From Nematostella vectensis (Eukaryota > Cnidaria > Anthozoa > Actiniaria > Edwardsiidae): 64,000 bases of DNA. Shown here one piece after another: positions 1 through 10,700 of the stretch. Both the position numbers and the translations under genes were made by a program. Position 1 is the stretch's first letter. Each line of letters opens with the position of its first letter. The notes beneath the pieces were generated by a model. That model was given only the letters and a program-made list of their open reading frames with translations. It ran no database searches and was not told the origin of the DNA. The stretch lies in assembly GCF_932526225.1 (NCBI RefSeq), contig NC_064043.1, positions 8,795,501 to 8,859,500 on the forward strand, given 5' to 3'.

Positions 1-212
1 CGGCAAAGGAGCTCCAGGAAAAGCCATTGGTCATTTTCAGGCAGTGGTTTGGAAAGGCGAGACCAAGTTAGGGTGTGGTCTGACCTTCAAGCCTGGAGAT
101 CCCAAAAATGGATATTATGGAACATACGTCACGGCTCATTACGCGCCGCCATCAAACACCGGGGACAAAGAGAAACTAACACCTTCTAATGTGTTACCGC
201 GCCATGACCCAG
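1..212 (+). CDS. CAP/SCP domain C-terminal exon (partial)
   Basis: Frame 2 opens at the window edge and contains the CAP signature GHFQAVVWKGETKLGCG, with the conserved His, Trp and Cys, followed by a short tail with NGYYGTYVTAHY. A donor CCAG/GTGACT at 212/213 gives a phase-1 exit that matches the trefoil exon. Without splicing, the frame stops at 230-232 after 76 codons. CAP proteins are secreted alpha-beta-alpha sandwich proteins. Only the last third of the domain is in the window. Confidence 0.75.
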
Positions 213-3200
213 GTGACTGTGAGAGAAAGTAGGGCTGGTGTGGGGCGGGCGCGGAACGCAATCAAGCACGGACAAAAAAAAACGCATTTTATTTTGTTAC
301 CAGTCATAATTCAGGTGTCTATAAAAGAAATAGTGCCCGATCGGTATATTTCAACATTATATATACATACTTCCTGTATATGTGGCAAAAAGCAATGTGG
401 GGAACTGCTTCGTGGGCAATCGCTACAAAATAAGTGTATCAGTAACTAACAAACAGAGGGCAGAATTTATTTAATTGTACTGATCATAGGTACGCGCGCA
501 GAGCCTATGATGTGTTGTCTATTGACTGGTATTATTCACGTGTAGAGCCTGGCTGTGATGTGCTGTCTGCTGACCGTGAGGAGTGCAGTAACACAGAGGA
601 TGGCAAAGCCCCGTATGTGACCCCAGAATATTGTGTCAAGATGGGCTGTTGTTTTGATGACACGTACATGAAGGAGAAAAAGGTCACATTTTACAGTGGC
701 AAGCCATGGTGCTTCAAAAAGAAGAGTGGTGCTGGTGGAGGTTTGTATTATAGTAATGTGATTGAGGTGTGTGTGTGTGTAGGGGGGGGGGATGGATGTG
801 AGGGAGGGGGAGAGGGGATAGCAAATCATGGTTGTTCAAAAAGAAGGGTTGTGCTGGTGGAGTTTTGTATCATCGTAATAGGAGGGGGAGGGGGAGGGGG
901 AGGGGGAGGGGGAGGGGGAGGGGGAGGGGGAGGGGGAGGGGGAGGGGGAGGGGGAGGGAATGCAAGCCATGGTGCTTCAAAAGGAAGGATGGAAGGGGGG
1001 GTTTAAATGAACATGAATTGAAATAACAAAAACAATTTCGAGGAGGCAATCAATTTTTTATATTTCACCAGACTTGTCCCTGAATATAATTTGACAGAGA
1101 TGAATGTATTCATTTTCAATTTACCATACATTTCCTTGTTTGTTTCTTTTTCTTCCAATTATGCTGTATCGAAGCAATTTGCTTGAAATGAAATGCTGCC
1201 CTTTCATCGTCACCAGGCCCCAAGCCAACAACATCACCCGCCACTACACCAACATCCGGGACAGAAGGCGCCGGCACAGGGGGCCCCGGCACAGGGGGCC
1301 CGAGCGGCAGCAGCAATCCGCCTACCACAGGCACCCCAGCCAGTGCCTCCCCTACAGCACCAGGAGTGAAAGGAGGTAAAGCGTGATCAACGCACTCGCC
1401 GTTAATGTACATAGTAGATTATGACAAGCCATTGAATGTGTCTATATTGCACATAGTATATGATGGTTCAGAAATGTACTGCGAGTAAATACAAGGACAC
1501 TGAGATAAATAATTGTTGCATGAAACATATTCTAACTCTGACTTTAAATTTGAAAGGAGTCTAAACCCCTCTCCGATCATCTGATTTGTGTCATTTGTGT
1601 CATCACTATCTTATTTATTTCTTCTGTGTAAAGGAGCCAACGGAGGAGACTGCTTCAGAGATTCCTGTTACATCTTCTCCAGCGAGGGAACTTCGTGGAC
1701 CGAAAACAGGGAGAAATGCAAGAGCCGAAACGGTGACCTTGTCTCCATGGAGACGGAAGAGGAGTGGTCATTTATCAACAAAAAGATACAGTCGCTTAGC
1801 AACGCCTTCTCGGACGAATGGCACATTGGACTGAAGCAGAACGGAAACAGCTGGAACTGGGTGAATGGAAAACCGCTGGCAATTGATCATTGGCAGCCGA
1901 GCCAGCCCTCCGGGGACGGGGAATATGTTGTCATCGCAAAGGAGTACCCTCCGGGGACCCAAGGGGGATTCAACGACCTTCGTGACGATACATTCAAGGG
2001 ATACATCTGCGAAGTAGCAAGAGGTAACGTTTGATATTAATGGCCTGGTGATTTACACATATACCAATGATCTTAGAATATATCCAGAAATTTTTCAAGA
2101 ACGTACTTCAAAACCCCTTTTTCTGGAAGAATCCTGTGTTTTTAATCCCAGAAACTGACACATCTGTGGTATGTGCGCTTTGTTCACGGTTAATAAGAAC
2201 CGTTTATACTATGAGAAGCATTTAGCACTTGCACCAATATCACTCTACATCTCAATATCAATACCTCTATTTTTTTTTATTTAAAATGAAATATATTTTT
2301 CCTTTTATATCAACTTTGTTTTGTATAGATGTCCCTTTCAAGCCAACTCACACTAACGACAATATCATTTTTAAAACAGGAAATATATTTTCCCCTTGTA
2401 AGATGATTTTTTGTTTTCTCTAGATGACGTCTCTTCCCAGCCAACCCAACCCAACGCCAATACCATACCAACCCCCGTCACCCACACGGGCCCCACAGCG
2501 CGTACGACTTTTTCTACAAACTCTGGTTCTACGATGGGGTCTACATCAGTGGGGACGTCTGGTCCAGGGGGGTCTACATCAGGGGGAACATCTGGTCCAG
2601 GGGGGGCTACCTCAGGAGGAACATCTGGTCCAGGGGGTGCTACCTTAGGGGGAACATCTGGTGTGAGTACAGCACCGACGGCGGTACCAACCACCAGCTC
2701 AGCCACGTCAGGAGGAGGAGGAGGTAGGAGGGTGAAGAAGGGACAAGGAGGAGGTGGGAGGGGTAAGAAGAAGGAGGAGTAGATACGAGGGGTGAGGAGG
2801 ATGAGGTAAGAGCGATGCGGACGAGGAGATGGGGAAAGGGAGAAGAGGAGAAATAGTAATTAGAAAGGGGCGAGAAGGATTAGGTGAGAGCGATGTGGAC
2901 GAGGAGATGGGGATAGGGAAATAAGGAGAAGTAGGTAGGAGGGGTAAAGGGGATGAGGTGAGAGCGATGTGGACGAGGAAATGGAGATAGGGAGAAGAGG
3001 AGAAGGAGTAGGTAAGAGGGGTGAGGAGAATGAATGAGAGTGATGTGGACGAGGAGATGGGGAAAGGGAAAGAGGAGAAGTAGGTAGGAGGGGTGAGGGG
3101 GATGAGGTGAGAGCGACAGGAGGTCACTTTGATGTGGACGACTATGAGGAAAGGGAGAAAGGGAGATGAGGATTGGGGGATTTGGGGGGGGGGGGAGATT

Positions 3201-4434
3201 ATAACTAATTCCATCGTAATCACTACTGTTCACTCCTCTTTAAAACAGTTATCGCCAAAACGCAAATTTTCTTGCAATTCCTTACTATTGATTAACCTTC
3301 TACTGTTCTATAATCCTTCATTAATGTCCTCTTCGATGGGACGATCCACTTTTGTATTTGATGCGGCTGTTATCTCGTTATAATCTTTCTACCTTGTCTG
3401 AAGGAGCTGAAGAACAGATTGCTCTTGACGTACACAACAAGTTCCGCAAAGTACATGACGCGCCGCCGATGAAGTTGAACGCGGAAATGTCCAAGTCGGC
3501 TAAAGCATACGCCGAGAAACTCGCGCAGATGGGTAAACTGGTGCACTCGAAAGACAACGAGTTTGGGGAGAACCTGTGGTTTATGTGCTCCTCCAGCAAA
3601 GAACAAACCCCGGAAAAAGCAGTCACAGACTGGTAAGTTACAAAACAGGACCGTAGCAGGGGTTAGGGCGTGACCCCCCCCCCCCAAAAAAAAAAAAAAA
3701 AAAAAAAAATTATTCTGTATTGTGTCCCAATATTTCGAGGCTTGCTACAGCACTGCAAAACTCAATTTGGTTAACTTGCAAAAATGCCCAAAATGCCCTT
3801 TGAATTTGTACTGCCATGGTAACACGATATATTTTTTCAAGATTAACATCAAAAGTCCAAATATATTGTCAAAAGAGATTGCGTTTCCCTTGACTGAAGT
3901 TGCGAATAACTTTTTTTCTATTTATATTTTATATAATTTTACAAAAACTCATCTAGAAAACAAGAAAATAGGCCTCCCTAAACTGCCTGAGAATGTCTTA
4001 TTAAATTTCTCACAGAGTAAAGTAACAGGAAGGTTTTGATAACAAAATCGAAAACCAAAATCCATGAAAATTCAGTAAAATGGCAGGGCATCTCTACAAA
4101 TTCTCAGAACCCATACTTTCATATCCTTTTTAATTTTTCCAGGTACAATGAAATCTGTAAACCCGGTTACGACTTCAATAAGCCTGGTTTTAGCTCGGGG
4201 ACTGGGCACTTTACGCAAGTGGTCTGGAAGGGTAGCGTTGAGCTAGGCTTCGGAGGAGGTCGAGCCGGAAGATGCACGTATCACGTGGGTCGGTATAAGA
4301 AGGCAGGTAATATGCTGGGAGACTTCCCAAACAATGTAGTGAAAGGAAGTTTCGACCGCGCATCTTACTGTGCGAATGTTAAAAACGATAAACCGATGAA
4401 AGATTCCGAGGAGAAATTCTCAGGAGTCTTATAA
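1..4434 (+). CDS. secreted mosaic protein: CAP - trefoil - linker - C-type lectin - linker - CAP (5' end outside window)
   Basis: I read one multi-exon gene with exons 1-212, 546-740, 1217-1375, 1634-2023, 2424-2723, 3404-3632 and 4143-4434, ending in TAA at 4432-4434. Every junction has GT-AG signals and the codon phases agree: all inter-module introns are phase 1, and the intron inside the last CAP domain is phase 2. The modules are those of secreted extracellular proteins, so the product is expected outside the cell or in the matrix; its exact role is unknown. No signal peptide is visible because the 5' end lies upstream. The least certain join is 212 to 546: the first CAP exon also has an in-frame TAG at 230-232, so it could instead be the end of a separate upstream CAP gene. 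No gene symbol is assigned. Confidence 0.75.
546..740 (+). CDS. trefoil (P-type) domain exon
   Basis: Between AG at 544-545 and GT at 741-742, the frame encodes six cysteines in trefoil order: Cys-x9-Cys, then CVKMGCCFDD, then KPWCFKK at the end. CysCys-Phe-Asp and Pro-Trp-Cys-Phe are diagnostic of the P-type domain. It enters in phase 1 and leaves in phase 1 on a Gly codon. Trefoil modules occur in secreted mucosal and matrix proteins. The donor GTTTGT is weak, and degenerate copies of the exon end lie just downstream. Confidence 0.85.
820..1005 (+). repeat. degenerate copies of the trefoil exon 3' end flanking a (GGGGGA)n tract
   Basis: The motif coding PWCFKK with its downstream Gly-rich stretch (from about 700) recurs in altered form at about 826 and about 966. 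Between these two copies lies a pure run of about 13 GGGGGA units at 881-958. The intron therefore contains two decayed copies of the exon end separated by a G-rich microsatellite able to form G-quadruplexes. Confidence 0.8.
1217..1375 (+). CDS. Ser/Thr/Pro/Gly-rich linker exon
   Basis: The frame from AG at 1215-1216 to GT at 1376-1377 reads as a low-complexity linker with runs such as TTSPATTPTSGTEGAGTGG and NPPTTGTPASASPTAP. Such stretches are typical of O-glycosylated spacers between extracellular modules. Both ends are phase 1, completing Gly codons with the neighbouring exons. It has no globular domain. Confidence 0.65.
1634..2023 (+). CDS. C-type lectin-like domain exon
   Basis: One phase-1 exon encodes about 130 residues with the CTLD landmarks: an N-terminal Cys pair (GDCFRDSCY), Cys in ENREKCKSRNGDLVSMETEEE, WHIGL for the WIGL core, WNWVNGKPL, and GYICE at the end. 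Two features of the long-loop half are unusual. The Cys usually found at the CVxI position is Tyr (EYVVI), and the WND-Cys region reads FNDLRDD, so the second conserved disulfide and the WND tryptophan are missing. Calcium-dependent sugar binding is therefore doubtful, although the fold is likely intact. Confidence 0.9.
2424..2723 (+). CDS. Gly/Ser/Thr-rich linker exon with 36-bp internal repeats
   Basis: Phase-1 exon between TAG at 2421-2423 and GT at 2724-2725. After a Thr/Pro-rich start it carries about three tandem 12-residue repeats of the type GTSGPGGATSGG and ends in poly-Gly at a GGAG/GTAGGA donor. It joins the lectin and CAP modules. The repeats look like recent in-frame expansion. 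Confidence 0.7.
2726..3160. repeat. purine-rich minisatellite, about 75-bp period
   Basis: At least four copies of a G/A-rich unit containing GATGTGGACGAGGAGATGGG start near 2811, 2887, 2962 and 3037, with a decayed copy near 3128. The array begins directly at the 5' splice site of the linker exon, and its units contain GGTAGGAGGGGTGAGG, which resembles that donor. It is almost entirely purine on this strand. Confidence 0.85.
3404..3632 (+). CDS. CAP/SCP domain, first exon
   Basis: Starts in phase 1 after CTGAAG and encodes ALDVHNKFRKVHDAPPMKL, then a helix with KLVHS and FGENLWF, and ends at AVTD plus two bases of a Trp codon before GTAAGT at 3633. The visible His of LVHS and Glu of GEN are members of the CAP tetrad. 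It continues in exon 4143-4434. Confidence 0.9.
4143..4434 (+). CDS. CAP/SCP domain, last exon and C-terminus
   Basis: The first base completes the Trp codon. The exon then encodes YNEICKPGYDF and GTGHFTQVVWKGSVELGFG, the CAP signature with the second tetrad His, then a short C-terminal tail and TAA at 4432-4434. The position usually Cys after LG is Phe here (ELGFG). A canonical AATAAA follows at 4495-4500. Confidence 0.9.
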
Positions 4435-4494
4435 GTTCTGAATTAGGTTGGAAATTATATTTTAATGTAAACTAAGAATAAGTAACAAAAATGA

Positions 4495-4500
4495 AATAAA
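4495..4500 (+). promoter_or_regulatory. poly(A) signal of the CAP mosaic gene
   Basis: AATAAA lies 61 bases after the stop codon, in AT-rich sequence. Confidence 0.6.
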
Positions 4501-4839
4501 ACTACGAATATTTTAGTTGTGACAAGTGTTCACGCTATAGTCTACAATGAACTAATTTAGTTGGATTTTAAGTTTTTTTTTTACCTGAATTATAGTCGAT
4601 TGATAAACTTGGGAAACTTATCAACCTCCTTGCTGTTACTATACAGTTACTATATTTATTTTTTTCCAGGGGGTTGGAAGTTCCAGAGGGGTGGGGGTCA
4701 TACCTCCTACCTAGGGAGCAGTCGTTATTTATGGGGGGGGGGGGGGAGCTACTATTTTGAATATTTTTTCAGCTCAAAAAATTGCGACTCTCCCCCAAAT
4801 CGAACCGACCCTCCCCCAAAAATGTACTTTCCAAGTACG

Positions 4840-4860
4840 ACACGTTCTTCCAGAACGTGT
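4840..4860. promoter_or_regulatory. palindrome with heat-shock-element-like core
   Basis: ACACGTTCT and AGAACGTGT are perfect reverse complements around a 3-base spacer. The centre reads TTCCAGAA, a two-unit TTCnnGAA heat-shock-factor pattern. It may equally be a chance palindrome or a transposon remnant. Confidence 0.3.
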
Positions 4861-6088
4861 TGTCACCAGCATGTTTGTAACGGCTAGTTCACTCTCATTA
4901 CTCTGATACTAGTGCCCAGCTCGTCAATTACCACTTTTTCTTCCCCGTCCTCTTTCTCCTCCTCTTCTTCTTCTCCCTCTTCGTCCGTTTCTTCTTCTTC
5001 CACTTCCTGTTCTTCATTTCTAATTCTGCCTCCCCATCGCTTTCCTTGTCGTCTCGTGCTTCGTTGTGATTCTGTGACCTGACGAGATGTACTGTGATTT
5101 TGATAATCTAGTCTTGTTTAAGGGCACCTCGCGGGTATCTAAGCTTGTGGTGCCTATTATAGAGATCTAGGACAGACGGTTTCTCTTTCTTTAAGGTCGC
5201 TCGCGCGTTATCAACAGATCACAAAGTGAGCGCGTCATCAATTTTAAACTTCGCCCGCACATAAGCGGCAATGTTTATGCGATTGCTCTAGATTTTAAAC
5301 TTAAGACGACTCAGTGTATGGATAGTGCACACATTTAAAAATTGTATACAATTTGTATTAGCACGCAATAATGTAGTAGCACTTAAAAAGTAAATAAAAC
5401 TGACGCAAAATTGAGCGTTGGCTTTTTGACTAATAGTCATCATATTGAACTGGTTAAATATGTGGTGATACAGCCTCTGTGAAGGTTAGAAAAAAAAATC
5501 TGTGAAAAAAGTTAGATGTATATTTAGAATTTCGAGCCTAAAAATTGACGGCGAAGTTCAGCCCGTTCGAAAAGAATTAATGTTAGCCTTTATTACCTGA
5601 GTTTTTGCAGATACAACCGTCAATTGTGTACAATAACTCATACCAAATTTGGTTTGGCTATGTTCAATAGAAAGAAGGTTGTAACATTTTCCCGCAAAAC
5701 TGATAAAAACACATTTTTCACAATATTTCAACAATTAACCATGGAATTTTACAGATATTTGTAAATGATAAAATTCGGTGTCCTTTAGACAACTTCTAGG
5801 ATCGACTACATTGCATAGAAGCGCTTTGTTGGGGCAGGGGAATTTTTTAAAGTTGAGGGACTATCTCGGGTTGTGTTTTCGAGGTGGCAGGGGTTGTCAA
5901 TTTCACCCCACACAGCGGTATGCAAATCGAGAGCGTGTTGGAATTGCACACATCAGTCAGGGGGGGGGGGGGGGGGGGTAAAGACGAGGGTCAAGCAAGA
6001 GCTGTTGTTTACAATACAACACCATATGATCTCGTGCGTATCAGCGTGCGCTTTCTTTAAGTTTCAAAAAACTCCGGTACAGTATTCT

Positions 6089-6791
6089 CCAGCCTGAGAT
6101 TTCACCAAATGGCTTAGAACATGCCGGGGCTCAGATAGCAAAAAAAATATTCTGTTTCAGTCCTGATGTGTTCTAAAATGAAGAATCAAATTGCGCTCAT
6201 AGTAACAACCTTAAATATCATTGTTATTGATCATTTGTGTAATTCTTTTCCTAATAATTCATTGGGTTTCTTTTTTTTTTATAAGAACGTCTAATTTTAA
6301 GTTGAGGCTGGGCCGTTCTTAATATTTGGGACATTTTAAGGCTGAATATGTTCTTAACGATGTTTTTGAATTTAAGTGTATTTAGGAATATAATACCCAA
6401 TGAATTATTAGGGAGAGAATTACACTAATGATCAATAGGGCCCCCGAATGGTCTTTGGCGAGCACTTGCGAGCACCCCGTTTTTTTTAATGCGAGACCGA
6501 GCATTTTTATACTTTTTGAATAAATCGGGCAGCGAGCACATCGAAAAATACAATGCGAGCACGTAGAAAAAAATTTGCGCGAGCATGCGAGCAAGAAAAA
6601 AACTTTTGAGCCTTGGCATGTTCTTAGCAGGTTTTTTGATGAAATCTCTGGCTGGACGTTCTATAAAAAAAGGTTCTTATAAAAACAAAGATTGTATACA
6701 CTAAAATTTAAGAAAATCGTTAAGAACATATCCAGCCTTAAAATGCTCAAGAAATAAGAACGGCTCAGCCTCAACTGAAAATTAGACGTAT
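6089..6791. repeat. nested inverted repeats, fold-back transposon cluster
   Basis: Three pairs of inverted arms are visible: 6089-6130 with 6610-6655, 6226-6268 with 6392-6435, and 6281-6385 with 6694-6791. The middle pair includes the perfect 18-mer CCTAATAATTCATTGGGT and its complement. The pairs interleave rather than nest cleanly, which suggests insertion of one small inverted-repeat element into another. No transposase frame is present. The part between 6436 and 6600 is rich in GCGAGCAC motifs. Confidence 0.75.
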
Positions 6792-7559
6792 AGTATAGAA
6801 CGATATAAAATCGTGCTTGCGGGGACACTCGAGAATTAAACACAATTACGTCTCGTGCGTGAACAGTTTGACTGTTCGAATACAGTAGAGTCACGTTTAA
6901 GTATAATCAAAAGTCTTACCGAGCGTCATACTAGAAGTGTTTTAGAAGGTATAATGATAAAGTTATTAATTAGTTCTTTGGTACTTTTTGTTCATTTCGT
7001 GTCAATCCGATCTTGCTCATTTCCCGCGCGTCGCGTTGATTGGCATTATCCGCCCGTCGATTTTGTTGGGCAAAAGGTTTGAAAATTCCTCCCTTTTCAC
7101 ATTGATTGATTTTGCTGAATTTGTATGTTTACGTTAGAGACTACGAATGGTAATTTCCAATAAACAATTCGTTATTCAACTCCGTTATCTCCTATTTCTG
7201 ATGTAGCTCAGGAAAATAAATTTACTACGTGCGGTATCTCATATGCTCACTAGCGGAAAATTGCGTGATAAATGCTGAATCACGAAAAAATGCTAAAGGA
7301 AGTAGGGCTAAGACCAAACATTGCGTGATTATAGAATATCAAACGACTTCTCACGAAAAGCGTGTATTAAAAACATAAACAACTTGAAAATGTGATTATT
7401 ACTTTTATTTCGAAAAAACATACCACAAGTCTTTGCGAAAGAAACGCACCAGGGCGCAAACAGTCGATCAATGAATCAAGTCCACGTTAACAGTTAGATT
7501 GTTACGCTCTAGTGTTGTCGATCTTACGGTTCAATTGTTACTTCATTCTAATGGAAATA

Positions 7560-7677
7560 CATGGCAATAATATGATGGCACGTGACCGGCCAGCACCTGC
7601 ACCTATCCCATGAGGCTTGGCGGCGCGAGTTAGTTTATGTATGAGAATTCCACTAAGAAGAGAAACTTCTGGCCGTC
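7560..7677 (+). promoter_or_regulatory. proximal promoter or 5' UTR of TMEM131 with an E-box
   Basis: GC-richer DNA lies before the ATG at 7678, with the E-box CACGTG in GGCACGTGACC and a GGCGGCGCGAG block. The start context GCCGTCATGG is favourable. No TATA box is visible, as expected for a housekeeping secretory gene. The transcription start cannot be placed from sequence. Confidence 0.35.
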
Positions 7678-7780
7678 ATGGCCGCTTCATTAGGGCCCGC
7701 TTTATTCCTCTATATCACTCTTGTTTTTCTAGTAACGCATAGAATATGTTTGATGCAGTGCAATCCAATGCCTGGGCCAG
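7678..7780 (+). CDS. TMEM131: TMEM131 exon 1: signal peptide
   Basis: ATG in a good context opens MAASLGPALFLYITLVFLV, a hydrophobic stretch followed by polar residues (THRICLMQCN) as expected of an ER signal sequence. The exon ends CCAG/GTGAGT in phase 1, fitting the exon at 7957. A rival hydrophobic frame at 6954 has no compatible splicing. Confidence 0.8.
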
Positions 7781-10700
7781 GTGAGTGTCTGGAAATCGGT
7801 TCCCGTTGACAGCAGTTCGGAGTTGTTTGGGGGCACTCGTTTATCGTTCTGCAAGCGTGGCAACGGAGTTGAGTCAATACAGTTGACCGAATTCGGAGCA
7901 TTGTTTTGGGAGTTTTGCTCCGGTATCTATTAATTCTGAATGCTGAATTTCTACAGGCATGTATCACGGGGATATGGGCGATCTTCGCTTTTCTGGGGGC
8001 CACGTGGAGGTGAGCTTTCGCTTTATGAAACGGGATGCGGTTTCCCAAACTGACGAGAGTTCATGTTTAATGCAGTGTAGACGGCATTATTCCCATTATC
8101 CAGTCGCTTCTATACTACTCCAAAGCTATCATAAGAACATTTCCGTGATGAGTCAAGAGTTTGCTTAATCTCACTTTTATGTTTACGTGCAAACTCTGCC
8201 CAAATCCACAAACTAATTGAAGTGTGCATTATGAGTAAACTATTATCATCCCTTTGGTGTTGTTGTACCTGTGAGGAAATTGGATGCAAACTTCTCGTAT
8301 TTACGTTGACATTCTGTCAAAATAGTCCTGTCATATAAGACGAGGAAAAGGTTTTTACTTTGTCCCTGTTTATGTTCTAGGGCGATGGATCTGTGCGCGA
8401 TAGAAGGTAAAGGAAAGAAGGTCGTCATCTCGTAAATGTTATTATAAACCTCCCTCTTCCCCAGTTTTCTGGCGAACCCCAAAACCAATAGCAAATTTCA
8501 TTAACCAAAGACTATAAAGAGGGATAAACTATTTTGTATACAGATCAACAACTAAAACGTTTGTTATTCTGTTTTTATTAGTATACTGGTTGAGTATGTG
8601 TTTTAGAATCGTGTTTCTTTATTGTCAGGTAGCGACCAAACAAGTGAAGCCAACTTTCACAGCTGCCGTCTTGCGTTTTGACAAAAATCACTCCAAATTG
8701 AAATATTTACTGAAACGTCGATTGCTAAGTTGAACGGAAATAGGTGTTTCATGAAGAAAAACTTTATTTAGCTCTTGCAAGTTCATAAACGCAGACATGA
8801 TCTAACAGATTCTATGAACTCTTGCAAGGTGACTGATATAACCTACTGCCTATATATGACTTGTCAGGAAAATTATATTTAGATCACTGTTAATTATTTG
8901 TAGGGAATCTAAAAAAATTTTATTATATTTTCTATTCCGTCATGCTCACTGACGTTGAATATACTGCACTTGTGTTGTTGAATAAGCGGTATTTGGCTAT
9001 TTATGCATGATCAAGAATACTCGATTCTATGCCAGACAGATGTCCAAGATCTCCTTTTATTAAAAGCTGTACTAACTTGACAATAGATGTGTCAGAGTTT
9101 TTTTAAGTCCCTGATGTTTGCTAGTGAAGGATTTTTAAAACTTTTCTAGATGTTATTGATATTAGCAAATTAATATTAGTTCTGTTCCATTGCAGAGTTC
9201 CCCAGAATACAAGACAGATCCGTTTTGATCCGCCATATCTAGATTTTTTAGAGCAGTAAGTATAATAAATTGTTATCTGGAGTTATCATCCAAGTGTTAG
9301 AATAAATATACCAACATATTGACACTAAATATTACTCCCTAGAGAATAAAAATCATTCTATTAGCATACATAAAATAGCTTGGTATTGGAATTGCATCAT
9401 CAGTATTCCTTGTCCACTTATATTTTCCCCTAATTTGGCTGAGAGTCTTCTGTATTGCAAGTGTTATAAAAGATATGATGCCTTCTTTTAGACAGACATC
9501 TACTGATGAATTCATGTATCCTGTACTGGTTCATAGTTGCCAATAGACTGTATTCATCAGGATAATTTTTAAGTTTTGTTGTTGTTGTTTTTGTGATATA
9601 ATTTCAAGCTCCCTTATAGAACATTGAGAGCACATATATTCAGAGACAATTCACAACCAGCAAAAAATGTTAAGTATAAATAATGTACAAAAACAATTCA
9701 GAATACAGGTTTTGTTTTTCTGCAATTAATTGGCAGGTCTGCAGGTAACACTATTGTTACCTTCAATGCTCACAGTGAGTGGAGAAAATTTATTCATATT
9801 TGAACTCAAAACTACTAAAGCTATGATTAGAAACCATAAAGACACTATTCACTGTTAGAGGGTCTAGTTGCTGATAAATTTTTACTTGTTAATCTTGTTT
9901 GGCATTGTTAGAGAAGGTTAGAATGTCCTCTAAATTGCTTTAAATTAATTGTCATGCCTAATGCCTGTTATGGTGTTGTATTATGAAATCCTGAGTAAAT
10001 TGAAAATAATTGTACAGTACTTACAAAGACAAGAATACTACATCTACATTAGGTTATTTTTAGTATAGGGTTATATAGCCGCCTTGTTTGGATAGCAGCA
10101 TGCTAAAAGCAGGTTGCAAGATGCAAATGAATGATCAGAGACTTATATCAAGCCTTAATTTTTAGCAGCTTATAGCAGTTTTGAAATTATGAATTTTATT
10201 TAATTACCAATGAACTCACACACAAAAAAAATATTTGGCTTTAAAAAAAAATGCTCAACATGAAAATAACATCACAATTGTTATTTCTATTCTATTTCAT
10301 TTTATGCCAAAAACAGTATTCAACTGTCTGTTGTCTCCTTAAGTATGTGATACACCTTTTTTATAATTTTTAATATTGTGAATTTGTCCCCAAGATGGAA
10401 CACAACTACACTTTATTTATTTAATTAAATTCAGTTTCTATAAGAAATAAAACGTTCACAAAACATTAATACTTCTGCCTAATTCCAAAAAGTATGGCCA
10501 AGGGGAAGTAAGCGAAGTATTGGTGGGTCATTATGCAGAATTAAGAGCTCAAATGTTTTCTTGAATGTGGTTTGACTGAGCTTATAAAAGGTGAATTGGT
10601 GGCAGTTAGCTTGACAAGCTTCCAGAGGAGTGTGTTAATTGGAATGTTAATACATGTTTGTTTGCTTTCAGACCTGTTGGTATGCCTATTGTTCAAACGG

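Larger units (their letters stand above)
4435..7677. other. intergenic DNA, no gene supported
   Basis: About 3.2 kb between the CAP mosaic gene and TMEM131. Open frames here are short and lack family resemblance or matching splice signals. The contents are G homopolymers near 4733 and 5960, a perfect 9-bp inverted repeat at 4840-4860, and the nested inverted repeats at 6.09-6.79 kb. Just upstream of TMEM131 there is an E-box GGCACGTGACC near 7577. Confidence 0.6.

Noticed and set aside
6954..7082. Hydrophobic frame resembling a signal peptide upstream of TMEM131
   Set aside because: It ends in a stop and has no donor in a phase that fits exon 7957; the start at 7678 fits context and phase.
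8628..8733. Alternative TMEM131 exon after ATTGTCAG
   Set aside because: It opens in phase 0 but hits a stop with no donor, while 8381-8406 satisfies both phases.
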